Source: Planctomycetota bacterium
GTDB taxonomy: Bacteria > Planctomycetota > UBA1135 > UBA2386
Assembly (NCBI GenBank): GCA_020638695.1
Contig: JACKIB010000003.1
Coordinates: 262,726-326,725, forward strand
Direction of reading: 5' to 3'
Length of the DNA: 64,000 bases
Under the pieces are notes generated by a model that saw nothing but the letters and a program-made list of their open reading frames with translations, was not told where the DNA came from and searched no databases. The position numbers were made by a program, and so were the translations under genes. Below are positions 19,359 to 27,011 of the stretch, piece by piece. How positions within the stretch are numbered: position 1 is the stretch's first letter; the number at the start of each line of letters is the position of its first letter.

Positions 19359-20836
19359 GCGACACCTACGACGTGGTGGTGATCGGCGCCGGAATGTCCG
19401 GGCTGGTGGACGCCATCCTGTTGGCGGAGACCGGGCGGCGCGTCCTGGTGCTCGAGCAGCACACCATCCCGGGTGGCTACCTGCAGCAGTTCCGCCGCAA
19501 GAAGACCACCTTCGACGTCGGGTTCCACTACATGGGATCGACCGAGCCCGGCCGGCCGATGCGGCAGATGCTCGAGCACCTACGGGTGTGGTCGCGCATC
19601 GACTGCGTGCCGTTCCCCGCCGACGCGGCCATCGAAGTGCGCAGGGGTGACTGCGCGTTCGCGTTCCCGGCCACCTGGCAGGCGTTCGTCGACAAGGCCC
19701 ACGCGACGTGGCCGGGCGAGCACCACGCACTGGCGCAGTTGGTCGCCGACGTGGAACGCGTGTGTGGCGCCTACAAGTGGTTCGCCCTGCGCAAGGGCCG
19801 CGAGTACGCCCACCCGATGGAACTGGGCCTGTCCGGGGCGTCGCTGCAGGACTACCTCGAGCCGCTCACCGATGACCCCTGGCTGCGCGAAGTGCTCGGC
19901 TTCCAGTCGTTCAACCTCGGGCTGTTCCCGCACGAGGTGCCGTGGGTCAAGCACACCCTGGCGTTCCGCTCCAACTTCGACACCACCTCACGCGTGCGCG
20001 GCGGCGGCGGCGCGCTCACGGACGCGCTACGCGCCCGCGGCACCGAGCTCGGGGTGGAGTTCCGCTTCGACCAACTGGTCGATCGACTGGACTGCGCCGA
20101 CCGCCGCGTGGTCGAGGTGCACACCGCCGCGGGGGAACGCTTCGCCGCCGACACGTTCGTCGCCGCATGCCACCCCAAGCCGATCCTGCGGGCCATTTCC
20201 GACCAGCACGTGCGCCCCCTGTTCAAGGACCGGATCCTGGAGATGCGGGAGTCGCGCGGTGCGGTGCAGCTGTTCGCACGGCTGCGCGAACCGCTGCGCT
20301 CGCTGGGCGCGACCTGCGTGATGCTGCGCGACCCGGCGCAAGAGCACGGCGACCCGCCGCTGAGCACCGTGCTGGTCACCTGCCCGAGCGCGATCGAGGG
20401 CGAGGGATCCGGCGATGCGCGCATCGAGGCGATGACCTACATGCACATCGATCCATTCGTCCGCTGGATCGACCGTCCGGTGCTCAAGCGCGGCGCCGAA
20501 TACGAGGCATTCAAGCAGCGCTTGGTGGAGCGCATGCTCGACCTGATCGCCACCCACGCGCCGGAGCTGCGCAGCTGCATCGATCAGGTGTACTCGAGCA
20601 CGCCGCTGACCGACCTGTGGTACACCCGCAACGAACAGGGTGGGGTGTTCGGTATCAGCCACGACGTGAGCCAGCAGGGCAGCGAGCGGCCGATGATTCG
20701 CCTGCGGTTGAAGAACCTGTTCTTCACCGGCCACTCGATCACCATGCCGGGGATCTGCGGCACGTTCATCAACGCCTTCGACAGCTGCGACGCCATCCGC
20801 GGCGACGGCGTGCTGTTCGACGCGGTCGCGGTGTAG
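19355..20836 (+). CDS. FAD-dependent oxidoreductase, CrtI/CrtISO/retinol-saturase type
   Basis: The 493-residue protein starts with the dinucleotide site VVVIGAGMSGLVDAI and continues with EQHTIPGGYLQQF and FDVGFHYMGS. The C-terminal FAD-closing motif is FFTGHSITMPGICGTFINA. This pattern is that of carotenoid desaturase/isomerase and retinol-saturase relatives, which act on conjugated polyenes. In this cluster it would desaturate, saturate or isomerise the polyene chain; the direction cannot be told from sequence. It overlaps the second ketosynthase by 4 nt. Such an enzyme is not part of the minimal aryl-polyene set and is a notable addition. Confidence 0.85.
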   Translation: MSDTYDVVVIGAGMSGLVDAILLAETGRRVLVLEQHTIPGGYLQQFRRKKTTFDVGFHYMGSTEPGRPMRQMLEHLRVWSRIDCVPFPADAAIEVRRGDCAFAFPATWQAFVDKAHATWPGEHHALAQLVADVERVCGAYKWFALRKGREYAHPMELGLSGASLQDYLEPLTDDPWLREVLGFQSFNLGLFPHEVPWVKHTLAFRSNFDTTSRVRGGGGALTDALRARGTELGVEFRFDQLVDRLDCADRRVVEVHTAAGERFAADTFVAACHPKPILRAISDQHVRPLFKDRILEMRESRGAVQLFARLREPLRSLGATCVMLRDPAQEHGDPPLSTVLVTCPSAIEGEGSGDARIEAMTYMHIDPFVRWIDRPVLKRGAEYEAFKQRLVERMLDLIATHAPELRSCIDQVYSSTPLTDLWYTRNEQGGVFGISHDVSQQGSERPMIRLRLKNLFFTGHSITMPGICGTFINAFDSCDAIRGDGVLFDAVAV

Positions 20837-20969
20837 CTCGAAACGGTTGTCGGAGACCAGTGGCCCGACGTGCCTGCCGCTGCGATGCAGTGCGGCAGGG
20901 GAAGACCACAGCACCGTTGCGCGTGGACGACTCCTCGCAAGCGAGTTTCGCGGCCCGCGCAGCGCGGGC

Positions 20970-20975
20970 TACACT
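20970..20975 (+). promoter_or_regulatory. TACACT box 6 nt before a GTG start
   Basis: TACACT is followed by 6 nt and GTG at 20982, which opens the sulfatase-like frame. It supports that GTG as the true start and a leaderless mRNA. Confidence 0.4.
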
Positions 20976-20981
20976 GCGGGA

Positions 20982-22436
20982 GTGACCCACGGCACACGGA
21001 ACGTCGGTCGGCGCGAAGCGCCACCCTCACCCATGGGCGCGGTCTCGACCGCACAGCGCGCGGTACCGCGCACCGCGCTGGGCCTGGCGGTGGCCGCTCT
21101 GAGCCTCGGGTCCACCGGGTGCGGGTTGTTCCGCCGCCCACCGCCCAGCGCCCCCAACGTGCTGGTCGTCGTCGCCGAGGACCTGGGGTGCGCCGAACTC
21201 GGCTGCTACGGCCAAGCGGTGATCCGCACCCCGCACCTCGATGCACTCGCCCAGAGCGGAATGCGTTTCGCGGAGGCCTACGGCGGCAGCCCGGCGCACG
21301 CCGCCGCCCATTGCTGCCTGCTCACGGGACAACACACCGGCCACGCGGCGATCCGCGGAGCGCGGTGGCGACCCGACGCCGGTGCCCTGCCGTCCGGAAT
21401 CACCACGCTGGGTCACGTGCTGCGCGGGATCGGCCACCGCACCGCGGTGTTCGGTTCCTGGAGTCTCGGTGAGGCGGGGACGACCGGACACCCGCGCAAA
21501 CAGGGATTCGACCGTTTCTTCGGGGCGCTCGGACCCGAACGAGGCGCGGCGTACCCCGAGTTCCTGTGGCAGGACGCTGACCACAGCCCGATCTCCGGGC
21601 GCCATCGCTTCGCGCCGGACGTGATCGCGGCCGCCGCGGTGCGCTTTCTCGAGCAGCACGACGCCCGACAGCGGTTCTTCCTGTTCCTGCCGCTGCCGCT
21701 GCCCGGCGCGGGGCTCGAGGTGCCGGTCGATTCCCTGGTGCAGTACAAGGGCCGCTTCCCCGAGTCTCCGGCCGCTCGGCCGGGAGTCTCGCCACGCGCG
21801 GCGCACGCGGCGCGCGTGACCCGGCTCGACGAGCAGATCGGCGAACTGCTCGCGGTGCTGAAGCGCCGCAAATTGGAGCAGAACACGATCGTCGTGTTCA
21901 CGAGCGACCACGGGCCGCGTCGCGGCAGCACCAGCGATCCGGAGTTCTTCAACGCCACGGGTCGGTTTCGCAGCGGCGCCGCCGACCCTCGAACCCCATC
22001 GCTGCGGGAGGGCGACCTGCGAGTTCCACTGCTGGTGCGTTGGCCGGGCAAGGTGCGCGCCGGCGCAGTGTCCTATCACGTGTGCGCGGCGTGGGACCTA
22101 CTGCCGACGCTGGCGGAACTGACCGGAACGACGGCACCCGCTCTGGTCGACGGTTTGAGTTTCGTACCCACCCTGCGCGACCGGCCGTCGCAGCAGCGCA
22201 ACCACGGGTACCTGTATTGGGAGCAAGCCCCGGACCTGCAAGCGATCCGCATGGGACGCTGGAAGGCGATCCGTCGCCGGCCCGACGCTCCGGTGCAACT
22301 GTTCGACCTCGACCGCGATCCCGGGGAACAGAACGAACTGGCGCAGCAACAGCCGCAGGTGGTGCGGCAGGTCGAAGTCATCCTGGACGCGGCGCGGACC
22401 CCCTCTACCGCGTTCCCGCTGCGCCGCACACGGTAG
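20982..22436 (+). CDS. Sulfatase-like lipoprotein lacking the formylglycine residue
   Basis: The alkaline-phosphatase-superfamily sulfatase fold is clear: PNVLVVVAEDLGCAELGCYG, TPHLDALAQSGMRF, VVFTSDHGPRRG and a C-terminal LFDLDRDPGEQNEL. A lipoprotein signal ends at the Cys of STGCG. The catalytic signature normally reads C/S-x-P-x-R; here the segment is GSPAHAAAHCCLLTG, so the Cys or Ser that becomes formylglycine is His106, and the Pro and Arg are replaced as well. The metal-binding DD is ED. The enzyme is therefore probably not an active sulfatase; it could be a pseudoenzyme or a phosphodiesterase-like variant. The start is GTG 20982 (alternative ATG 21033). Confidence 0.85.
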   Translation: MTHGTRNVGRREAPPSPMGAVSTAQRAVPRTALGLAVAALSLGSTGCGLFRRPPPSAPNVLVVVAEDLGCAELGCYGQAVIRTPHLDALAQSGMRFAEAYGGSPAHAAAHCCLLTGQHTGHAAIRGARWRPDAGALPSGITTLGHVLRGIGHRTAVFGSWSLGEAGTTGHPRKQGFDRFFGALGPERGAAYPEFLWQDADHSPISGRHRFAPDVIAAAAVRFLEQHDARQRFFLFLPLPLPGAGLEVPVDSLVQYKGRFPESPAARPGVSPRAAHAARVTRLDEQIGELLAVLKRRKLEQNTIVVFTSDHGPRRGSTSDPEFFNATGRFRSGAADPRTPSLREGDLRVPLLVRWPGKVRAGAVSYHVCAAWDLLPTLAELTGTTAPALVDGLSFVPTLRDRPSQQRNHGYLYWEQAPDLQAIRMGRWKAIRRRPDAPVQLFDLDRDPGEQNELAQQQPQVVRQVEVILDAARTPSTAFPLRRTR

Positions 22437-22473
22437 TGGCTCGTCGGGCCTGGGGATCGGCGACACCCCCGTT

Positions 22474-22491
22474 GCCGCTGCCGTGAGCGGC
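22474..22491. terminator. Hairpin between convergent genes
   Basis: GCCGCT (22474-22479) and AGCGGC (22486-22491) form a 6-bp stem with a 6-nt loop between the ends of the sulfatase-like and lipoprotein genes. It has no T-run, so it is only a possible terminator. Confidence 0.3.
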
Positions 22492-22507
22492 GCGCGGGAA
22501 TGCAAGG

Positions 22508-23407
22508 CTATGGGATCTGCGCCGCGGACACGTGGCGGCGGACCAGCTCGGGGATCATGTAGAGGCAGTCGACGTGGATCCCGGGCGTCGCCTCGGCAAA
22601 CGTGTAGAGGTGGAAGCCACCGACGTGGGCTTCGGCCGCGATCGGCACACCGCGCTCGGTGAACGCGCGAACCGGCACGCGGCGGGCCGCCACCGCGGCG
22701 AGGATCGAATCCGCGCACTCGGCGGTGGAGGCGTAGGGCGTCCGGTAGAGCCCGTGCGCCAGCACGAAGGTCTTCTCACCGCGCGCTGCCGCTTGGGCGA
22801 ACCGCTGGAAATCGACCATCTGCTCGGCGCGCGGCGCACGCACACCCTCGGCGACCACCGAGGCGTAGATCGAGTCCGCCGAGACCAACGCGCGGATGCG
22901 CGCGAACAGCGCCGGAAGAGCCAGCAGCTCGCGCACGGCACCGTATCCGGCGCTGAAGAACGTGATCACGAGTTCCCCGAGGACCACCGGCTGGCCGGCG
23001 CGCTGCGACAACGCGCGCCCCGCAGAGTCGAGCAACGCGACGAACTTGCGGGGATCGCGGTACGGAGCGGCGAACGCACCCGACCGCCCCGAGAGGGTGG
23101 AGGCGAGCAGCACGCCGTCGCGCTGCATGCGGACGAAGTTCTCCTCCGCGATCACCGTCCCGCCCTGAAAGTGCACGTGGACCGGCACTGGGCGATCCAC
23201 GGGGATTCGGTAGCCGCGCGGCACGAACAGCACCGCGTGTTCGAGCGGAATCCGCTCACCTGCGGCGCGGCGGCCCAGCGCGGCGAGCGAAGACGGCAAC
23301 CGCTCGGGAACCGCCGGCGCGGTGTGGCACCCGAGCAGAGTCCACACAAGCACGACGGGCCAGGGCCAACTCGGTGTTCGGCACACCTGAGCCACGATCG
23401 AGGTCAT
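22508..23407 (-). CDS. Lipoprotein, possibly alpha/beta-hydrolase-like, unknown function
   Basis: ATG 23407 gives 299 residues with a lipoprotein signal (VVLVWTLLGCHTAPA). The mature chain has VHVHFQGGTVIAEENF, then ELVITFFSAGYGAVRELLAL, where FSAGYG could be a nucleophile elbow with Ser, and late in the chain a VGGFHLYTFAE segment that could supply His. This would suit a lipid-anchored esterase, but no known family was recognised and the catalytic acid is not obvious. It converges with the sulfatase-like gene and is not clearly part of an operon. Confidence 0.65.
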   Translation of the reverse strand: MTSIVAQVCRTPSWPWPVVLVWTLLGCHTAPAVPERLPSSLAALGRRAAGERIPLEHAVLFVPRGYRIPVDRPVPVHVHFQGGTVIAEENFVRMQRDGVLLASTLSGRSGAFAAPYRDPRKFVALLDSAGRALSQRAGQPVVLGELVITFFSAGYGAVRELLALPALFARIRALVSADSIYASVVAEGVRAPRAEQMVDFQRFAQAAARGEKTFVLAHGLYRTPYASTAECADSILAAVAARRVPVRAFTERGVPIAAEAHVGGFHLYTFAEATPGIHVDCLYMIPELVRRHVSAAQIP

Positions 23408-23917
23408 CGCCAAAGCGTCGCCGCAACCAGGTCGCAGCTCCAATGTTCTTGCGGAACGTGCCGGAGCGATCGGTTCGCCGGGTCGGTGTTGCCAACCGCC
23501 GAGGGCGACAGGGCCGCGGGCGGCTCGATCGCGCCTGGCCGATGATCGCCCCACAGGGCGTTGGACGCGAACGGCCGCGAGCTACTCGGTCTGGGATCGT
23601 CCCGTCTGGCACTGGCCCGACTCTCCGCCGGCGACGAGCCGCATGCCGCGCTCACCGCGCGCCGGATCGCCGTGCGGGCCGACGGCTGTACACACACGCC
23701 ATCTCCCCAGCCGACACCTCGAGCAGACGGCACCGCGGTCCGAGCCCTTCCGCAGCGTCGACGCCGCGTTGATGTTCGGCCCGCGGAGCCGAACCCGTCC
23801 GGTGCATGGAGTGCCGTTCCCATTTCGATGCCGGCAGCGACCTCGTAGGAGCCGCCACCGGGTTCGGATCGGGGTGGGCTGGCCAGATGACTCCGTGTGG
23901 TGCACCATCGACGGACG
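23408..23917. other. Intergenic region with no convincing gene
   Basis: This spacer of about 510 bases separates two divergent genes. Several open frames cross it but all are Arg/Pro/Ser-rich shadows without motifs or ribosome sites. Nothing structural was recognised. Confidence 0.4.
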
Positions 23918-25219
23918 ATGCACGCCGAGCACACTCCGACCTCGCCCCGATCACCAGCCGCGCCGCGGGTCGTTCCGGCGATCCTGCACGCCGTTGCCCT
24001 CGCGTGGACGACCGCAGCCGCGCTGCCCGCCCAGACTCCCGACCCCGAGACCGCGTTCTGCGCCGCACACCCGGCGTCGGACGAGTCGCGCTGGACGCTG
24101 ATCCCGTGGCGCACCTCACTCACCGAGTCCCTGGCCGAGGCCAAGCGCACCGGCAAGCCGATCTACCTGTTCGTCAACGACGGCGAAGTCGAGTCCGGAC
24201 TGTGTTGAGCGGGCGGCGCGGCAGTGAGAGCCGGGTTGCTCTCCGATCCACGCGTCGTGGTACTGCTGCGCCGCTACTTCATCCCGTGCATGATCTCGGC
24301 GCTGAACACCAAGGAGTTGATGCACGATCCACGCGACGCGGCGACGCTCGGCCGCTACGTGTCGCGCGACCTCGACGACTTCGACGGCGGCGAGCGGGAG
24401 GCGTTCCTGCTGCCGTCCGGCGAGATGCTGGGCGTCTTCCTCAGTCTGCGCAGCTCCGTGGAGGGCTCACCGTTCAGCCACTACACGCGAGCCGGCCGGC
24501 AGTCGGATGACGTCGTCCGGACGTTTCGCAAGCACGCGCGGCAGGCGCTCAGGCGGCTGCGGAGTCGCCTGCCGGCGCGGTGGGTCGCCGTGTGGGCGGG
24601 CACCGACCCTGAGGTCGCGCAGGTGCGCGCGACCGAGCCCCGTTGGCCGCGGCCCGCGTCCGGCGAAGCGCTGCGGGTGTTCGTCCGCAACTCGTACTTG
24701 ATGTACGACGAGTTGACCGGCTGCAAACTCGTCGCGGTGTCTCCCGCGCAGCAGCGCGCGTGGTTGTCCGGCGCCACGGTGCGGGGTGCGCGGCTCGCGC
24801 TGCCGGAGCCGCTGTTTCACGCCCTGCTGCAAGCCATGCACCCCCGCGGGATGATCGGGCCCCGGCCCGCGGCCGACTCGCTACGCGGCAACCTCGTGCT
24901 GGTGGTCGAGCAGGTGGAAGCCGAGCGAATCACCGGTCGGGTCACCGGCACGTTCGCCATCCAACCCGAGGATCTCGCGGAAGTCGGCCGACGGCGCAAC
25001 GCGGCCTGCCGGTTTCGGCTCGCCGGCGAGCTGTCCGGGCGGTTCGAGATCGATCGACGCAGCGGCCGGCTGACGACCTTGCAGGCGGCGGGCACCGGGA
25101 TCGACTTCGCGATGCTGCCTCGCTCGGGAATGCAGCCGTACTACTTCGCGCCGAGCTACCGCGTGGCGATCGAATGGGCCCGCGCCGCGCAACAGCCGCA
25201 CCGGCGCAAGCACTACTGA
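23918..25219 (+). CDS. Candidate selenoprotein: exported thioredoxin-like protein with in-frame UGA, selenoprotein-N-like CU motif
   Basis: One frame runs from ATG 23918 to the stop at 25219 with a single TGA at 24206-24208 (codon 97), directly after a Cys codon. The N-terminus has a signal peptide (RVVPAILHAVALAWTTAAA) and then a thioredoxin-fold start: LAEAKRTGKPIYLFVNDG, ending VESGLC. After the TGA the frame continues AGGAAVRAGLLSDPRVVVLL and RRYFIPC. Read with selenocysteine, C-U-A-G-G then R, then LLSDP, then LL, F matches the SCUG site of vertebrate selenoprotein N (SCUGSGRTLRETVL, then P, LL, F). A stable RNA structure begins 6 nt after the TGA (24215-24272). The 3' part (331 codons) has no other lesion. 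The alternative is a nonsense pseudogene. Confidence 0.72.
24206..24208 (+). other. In-frame TGA, candidate selenocysteine codon
   Basis: TGA follows TGT (Cys96) and precedes GCG GGC GGC in the same frame as both halves of the thioredoxin-like gene. The resulting Cys-Sec pair sits where redox centres of this fold are found, after the beta-strand IYLFVN. Confidence 0.65.
24215..24272 (+). promoter_or_regulatory. SECIS-like RNA structure immediately after the in-frame TGA
   Basis: GGCGCGGCAGT (24215-24225) pairs with ACTGCTGCGCC (24262-24272) over 11 bp with one G-U. Inside it GAGAGC (24226-24231) pairs with GCTCTC (24238-24243) around the 6-nt loop CGGGTT, and CCACG (24248-24252) pairs with CGTGG (24256-24260). 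The first loop begins 23 nt after the TGA and has G at its second and third positions, within the spacing known for bacterial SECIS elements that bind SelB. Folding was done by eye; high GC favours chance stems. Confidence 0.5.
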
Positions 25220-25282
25220 TCCGCCGCGATCCTGCTTCGCGGCAGGGACATCGGGCTGCGGCTCTGGCAGAATCCCGCGCTC

Positions 25283-26641
25283 ATGGCTGCCCGCTCGCTC
25301 CCTGTCCGTGTCGCCATCGCCGCGGTCGCCGCCACCCTGACCCCGAGCCTTCGCGCGCAATCGACCGGCGCCGGGCCGCAGACCCCGCAGCACCGCGCCG
25401 ACCCGTTCCAGGGCATGGATCGCAACGGCCGGATCCCCAAGGTGGACCTGCCCATCGAGCTGGAGCACCGCGGCCGGTGGCGCTACTTCCCCGAGGCGCG
25501 ACTGATGGAGGGGAACATCTTCGAGCGGTTCCTGGTCAGCAGCTTCTTCACGCCGATCGTGTTCCGCGAACCGGACGTGGGCACCGGCGGCGGCGTCGCG
25601 ATCACCGACGTCGACTTCCGCAACCAACGACGGCAGGAGCTGGCGAACTTCGTGCTGACCTACACGACCGAGGGCCAGCAGACGTTCGCCTTCAACTGGC
25701 GGCGCTGGTTGCACCACATCGACCTGCCGGGTGGTGGCGTGGTGCAAGACGAACGCAGCTTCATGCACGGCTACGCCGGCTACGTGAAGTCACTGACGTC
25801 TCGCTTCTACGGGCTCGGCCAGACCCCGGCCACCGCGGAATCGAGCTACACCCGCGAGCGTTCCGACCTGAGGTTCTACTACCAGTTCACCGAACCTGGG
25901 CCGGCCGACAACTTCCTGGTCCGCCTGCACGCGTCCGTGGAACACAACAACCTCGCGTCGGGAAGAGTCACGGGCGTGCCGATCACCAGTGCCGCATACC
26001 CGTCGCTGTTCGCCGCCGCCGACGACCACGACATGCTGTGGTTGAGCCTCACGGCGTCGTACGACACGCGCGACAGCCTGCACAATCCCTACCAGGGCTT
26101 CGAGCTCGGCGTCCGCGCGGAGAACGCGGTGCTGCAGAGCGGCGGCGACGTCGGCGGACTCTACTCGCTGTTCGGCAGCAAGGTGTTCAAGTTGCCGCCG
26201 CTGCTGCACGATGGTGGCGACGACAAGGAAGAGCATCCGCCGACCGATTGCCTGGCGTTCGGCAGCTTCGTCACCGCCGCGGCCGGCGACCTACCGTTCT
26301 ACTCGCTGCCGAGCCTGGGCGGCTCGGACACGCTGCGCGGCTTCATCAACAACCGCTTCACCGACCGCACGGCGTGGCATGCGGTCGCGGAGTACCGCTT
26401 CTGGGCGATCCCGCGCGGCTTCGCGCTGACCGACTGGGTTCGGGTCGAGCGCCTCGGCCTGGCGCTGTTCGCCGAGGTCGGGTCGGTGGCGCCGAAGGTC
26501 GCCGACCTGTTCGACCGCACGCAGCAGAGCTGGGGTTTCAGCCTGCGTGCCAGCCTCGAACGCACCGCGTTGTTCCGGGTGGACTTCGGGTTCTCCGACG
26601 AGGACACCAACGTGACGATCGCCTACGGGTTGTCGTTCTGA
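25283..26641 (+). CDS. Outer-membrane beta-barrel of the surface-antigen (D15/BamA-like) family
   Basis: A signal peptide (IAAVAATLTPSLRAQ) precedes 430 residues of alternating polar and hydrophobic strands. The C-terminal half shows the D15 pattern: LTASYDTRDSLHNPYQGFEL, SLGGSDTLRGFINNRF, and the terminal strand ends in Phe (IAYGLSF), the signal read by the BAM machinery. No POTRA repeats are present, so it is a single-barrel member like those annotated BamA/TamA family rather than BamA itself. It could be a channel or assembly protein of the outer membrane. It starts 63 nt after the selenoprotein candidate and may be cotranscribed with it. Confidence 0.8.
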   Translation: MAARSLPVRVAIAAVAATLTPSLRAQSTGAGPQTPQHRADPFQGMDRNGRIPKVDLPIELEHRGRWRYFPEARLMEGNIFERFLVSSFFTPIVFREPDVGTGGGVAITDVDFRNQRRQELANFVLTYTTEGQQTFAFNWRRWLHHIDLPGGGVVQDERSFMHGYAGYVKSLTSRFYGLGQTPATAESSYTRERSDLRFYYQFTEPGPADNFLVRLHASVEHNNLASGRVTGVPITSAAYPSLFAAADDHDMLWLSLTASYDTRDSLHNPYQGFELGVRAENAVLQSGGDVGGLYSLFGSKVFKLPPLLHDGGDDKEEHPPTDCLAFGSFVTAAAGDLPFYSLPSLGGSDTLRGFINNRFTDRTAWHAVAEYRFWAIPRGFALTDWVRVERLGLALFAEVGSVAPKVADLFDRTQQSWGFSLRASLERTALFRVDFGFSDEDTNVTIAYGLSF

Positions 26642-26645
26642 CCCC

Positions 26646-26990
26646 GTGGACGAGCCGAATGCGTACGAGGGGCCACCGTTGGTGGCGCGGCGCGCCGGAA
26701 CGGCAGTGTCCATCGAAGTCCTTCCGCCACGCGCCGACTTCACGCTCGAGGTCCACGCGGTACGCGACGCCGGCGACCACTGCGCCGCGTTGCTGGTGCT
26801 GACCGGTCCGCCGGAGGGTGCGCCGGCACCCGCGAGTCCCCCCGAGCTGCTCAGCGTGGAGCTGCCGGACGATTCCCGACCGATCCACGTGTCGGTGCAG
26901 CAGCGGGCCCGCGACACCCACTACTTCGTCGAGCCCGCGTTCGCGTTGGCCGCGGTGGTCAATCCGGACACCGGCCCGCGGCACGGGTAG
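26646..26990 (+). CDS. Small hypothetical protein
   Basis: GTG 26646 starts 4 nt after the stop of the barrel gene; the product has 114 residues. It has no signal peptide, and shows a beta-rich pattern (FTLEVHAVRDAGDHCAALLV, PIHVSVQQRARDTHYFVE). No family was recognised. Close spacing suggests cotranscription with the barrel gene; its stop lies 22 bp from the convergent TMTC-like gene. Confidence 0.5.
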   Translation: MDEPNAYEGPPLVARRAGTAVSIEVLPPRADFTLEVHAVRDAGDHCAALLVLTGPPEGAPAPASPPELLSVELPDDSRPIHVSVQQRARDTHYFVEPAFALAAVVNPDTGPRHG

Positions 26991-27011
26991 GCCGCGGAGG
27001 CGATGCCTCCG

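Noticed and set aside
17625..19730. Long minus-strand frame upstream of the AMP-ligase start
   Set aside because: Only the part from 17624 leftward carries adenylation motifs; the rest is antisense to ACP and ketosynthase.
10008..20836. Ladderane lipid cluster
   Set aside because: The presence of ketosynthases, dehydratase and CrtI-like enzyme in a planctomycete-like genome invited the idea, but radical SAM enzymes, multiple desaturases and ACP sets typical of proposed ladderane loci are absent, and the exporter/LolA genes fit aryl-polyene-type clusters better.
23408..23917. Small genes in the spacer before the selenoprotein candidate
   Set aside because: The frames lack ribosome sites, motifs and plausible composition.
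24206..24208. Programmed frameshift instead of stop read-through
   Set aside because: Both halves are in the same frame, so a frameshift would break rather than join them.
24215..24272. The structure as a transcription terminator of an upstream short gene
   Set aside because: It lies within the continuing thioredoxin-like frame and has no T-run.
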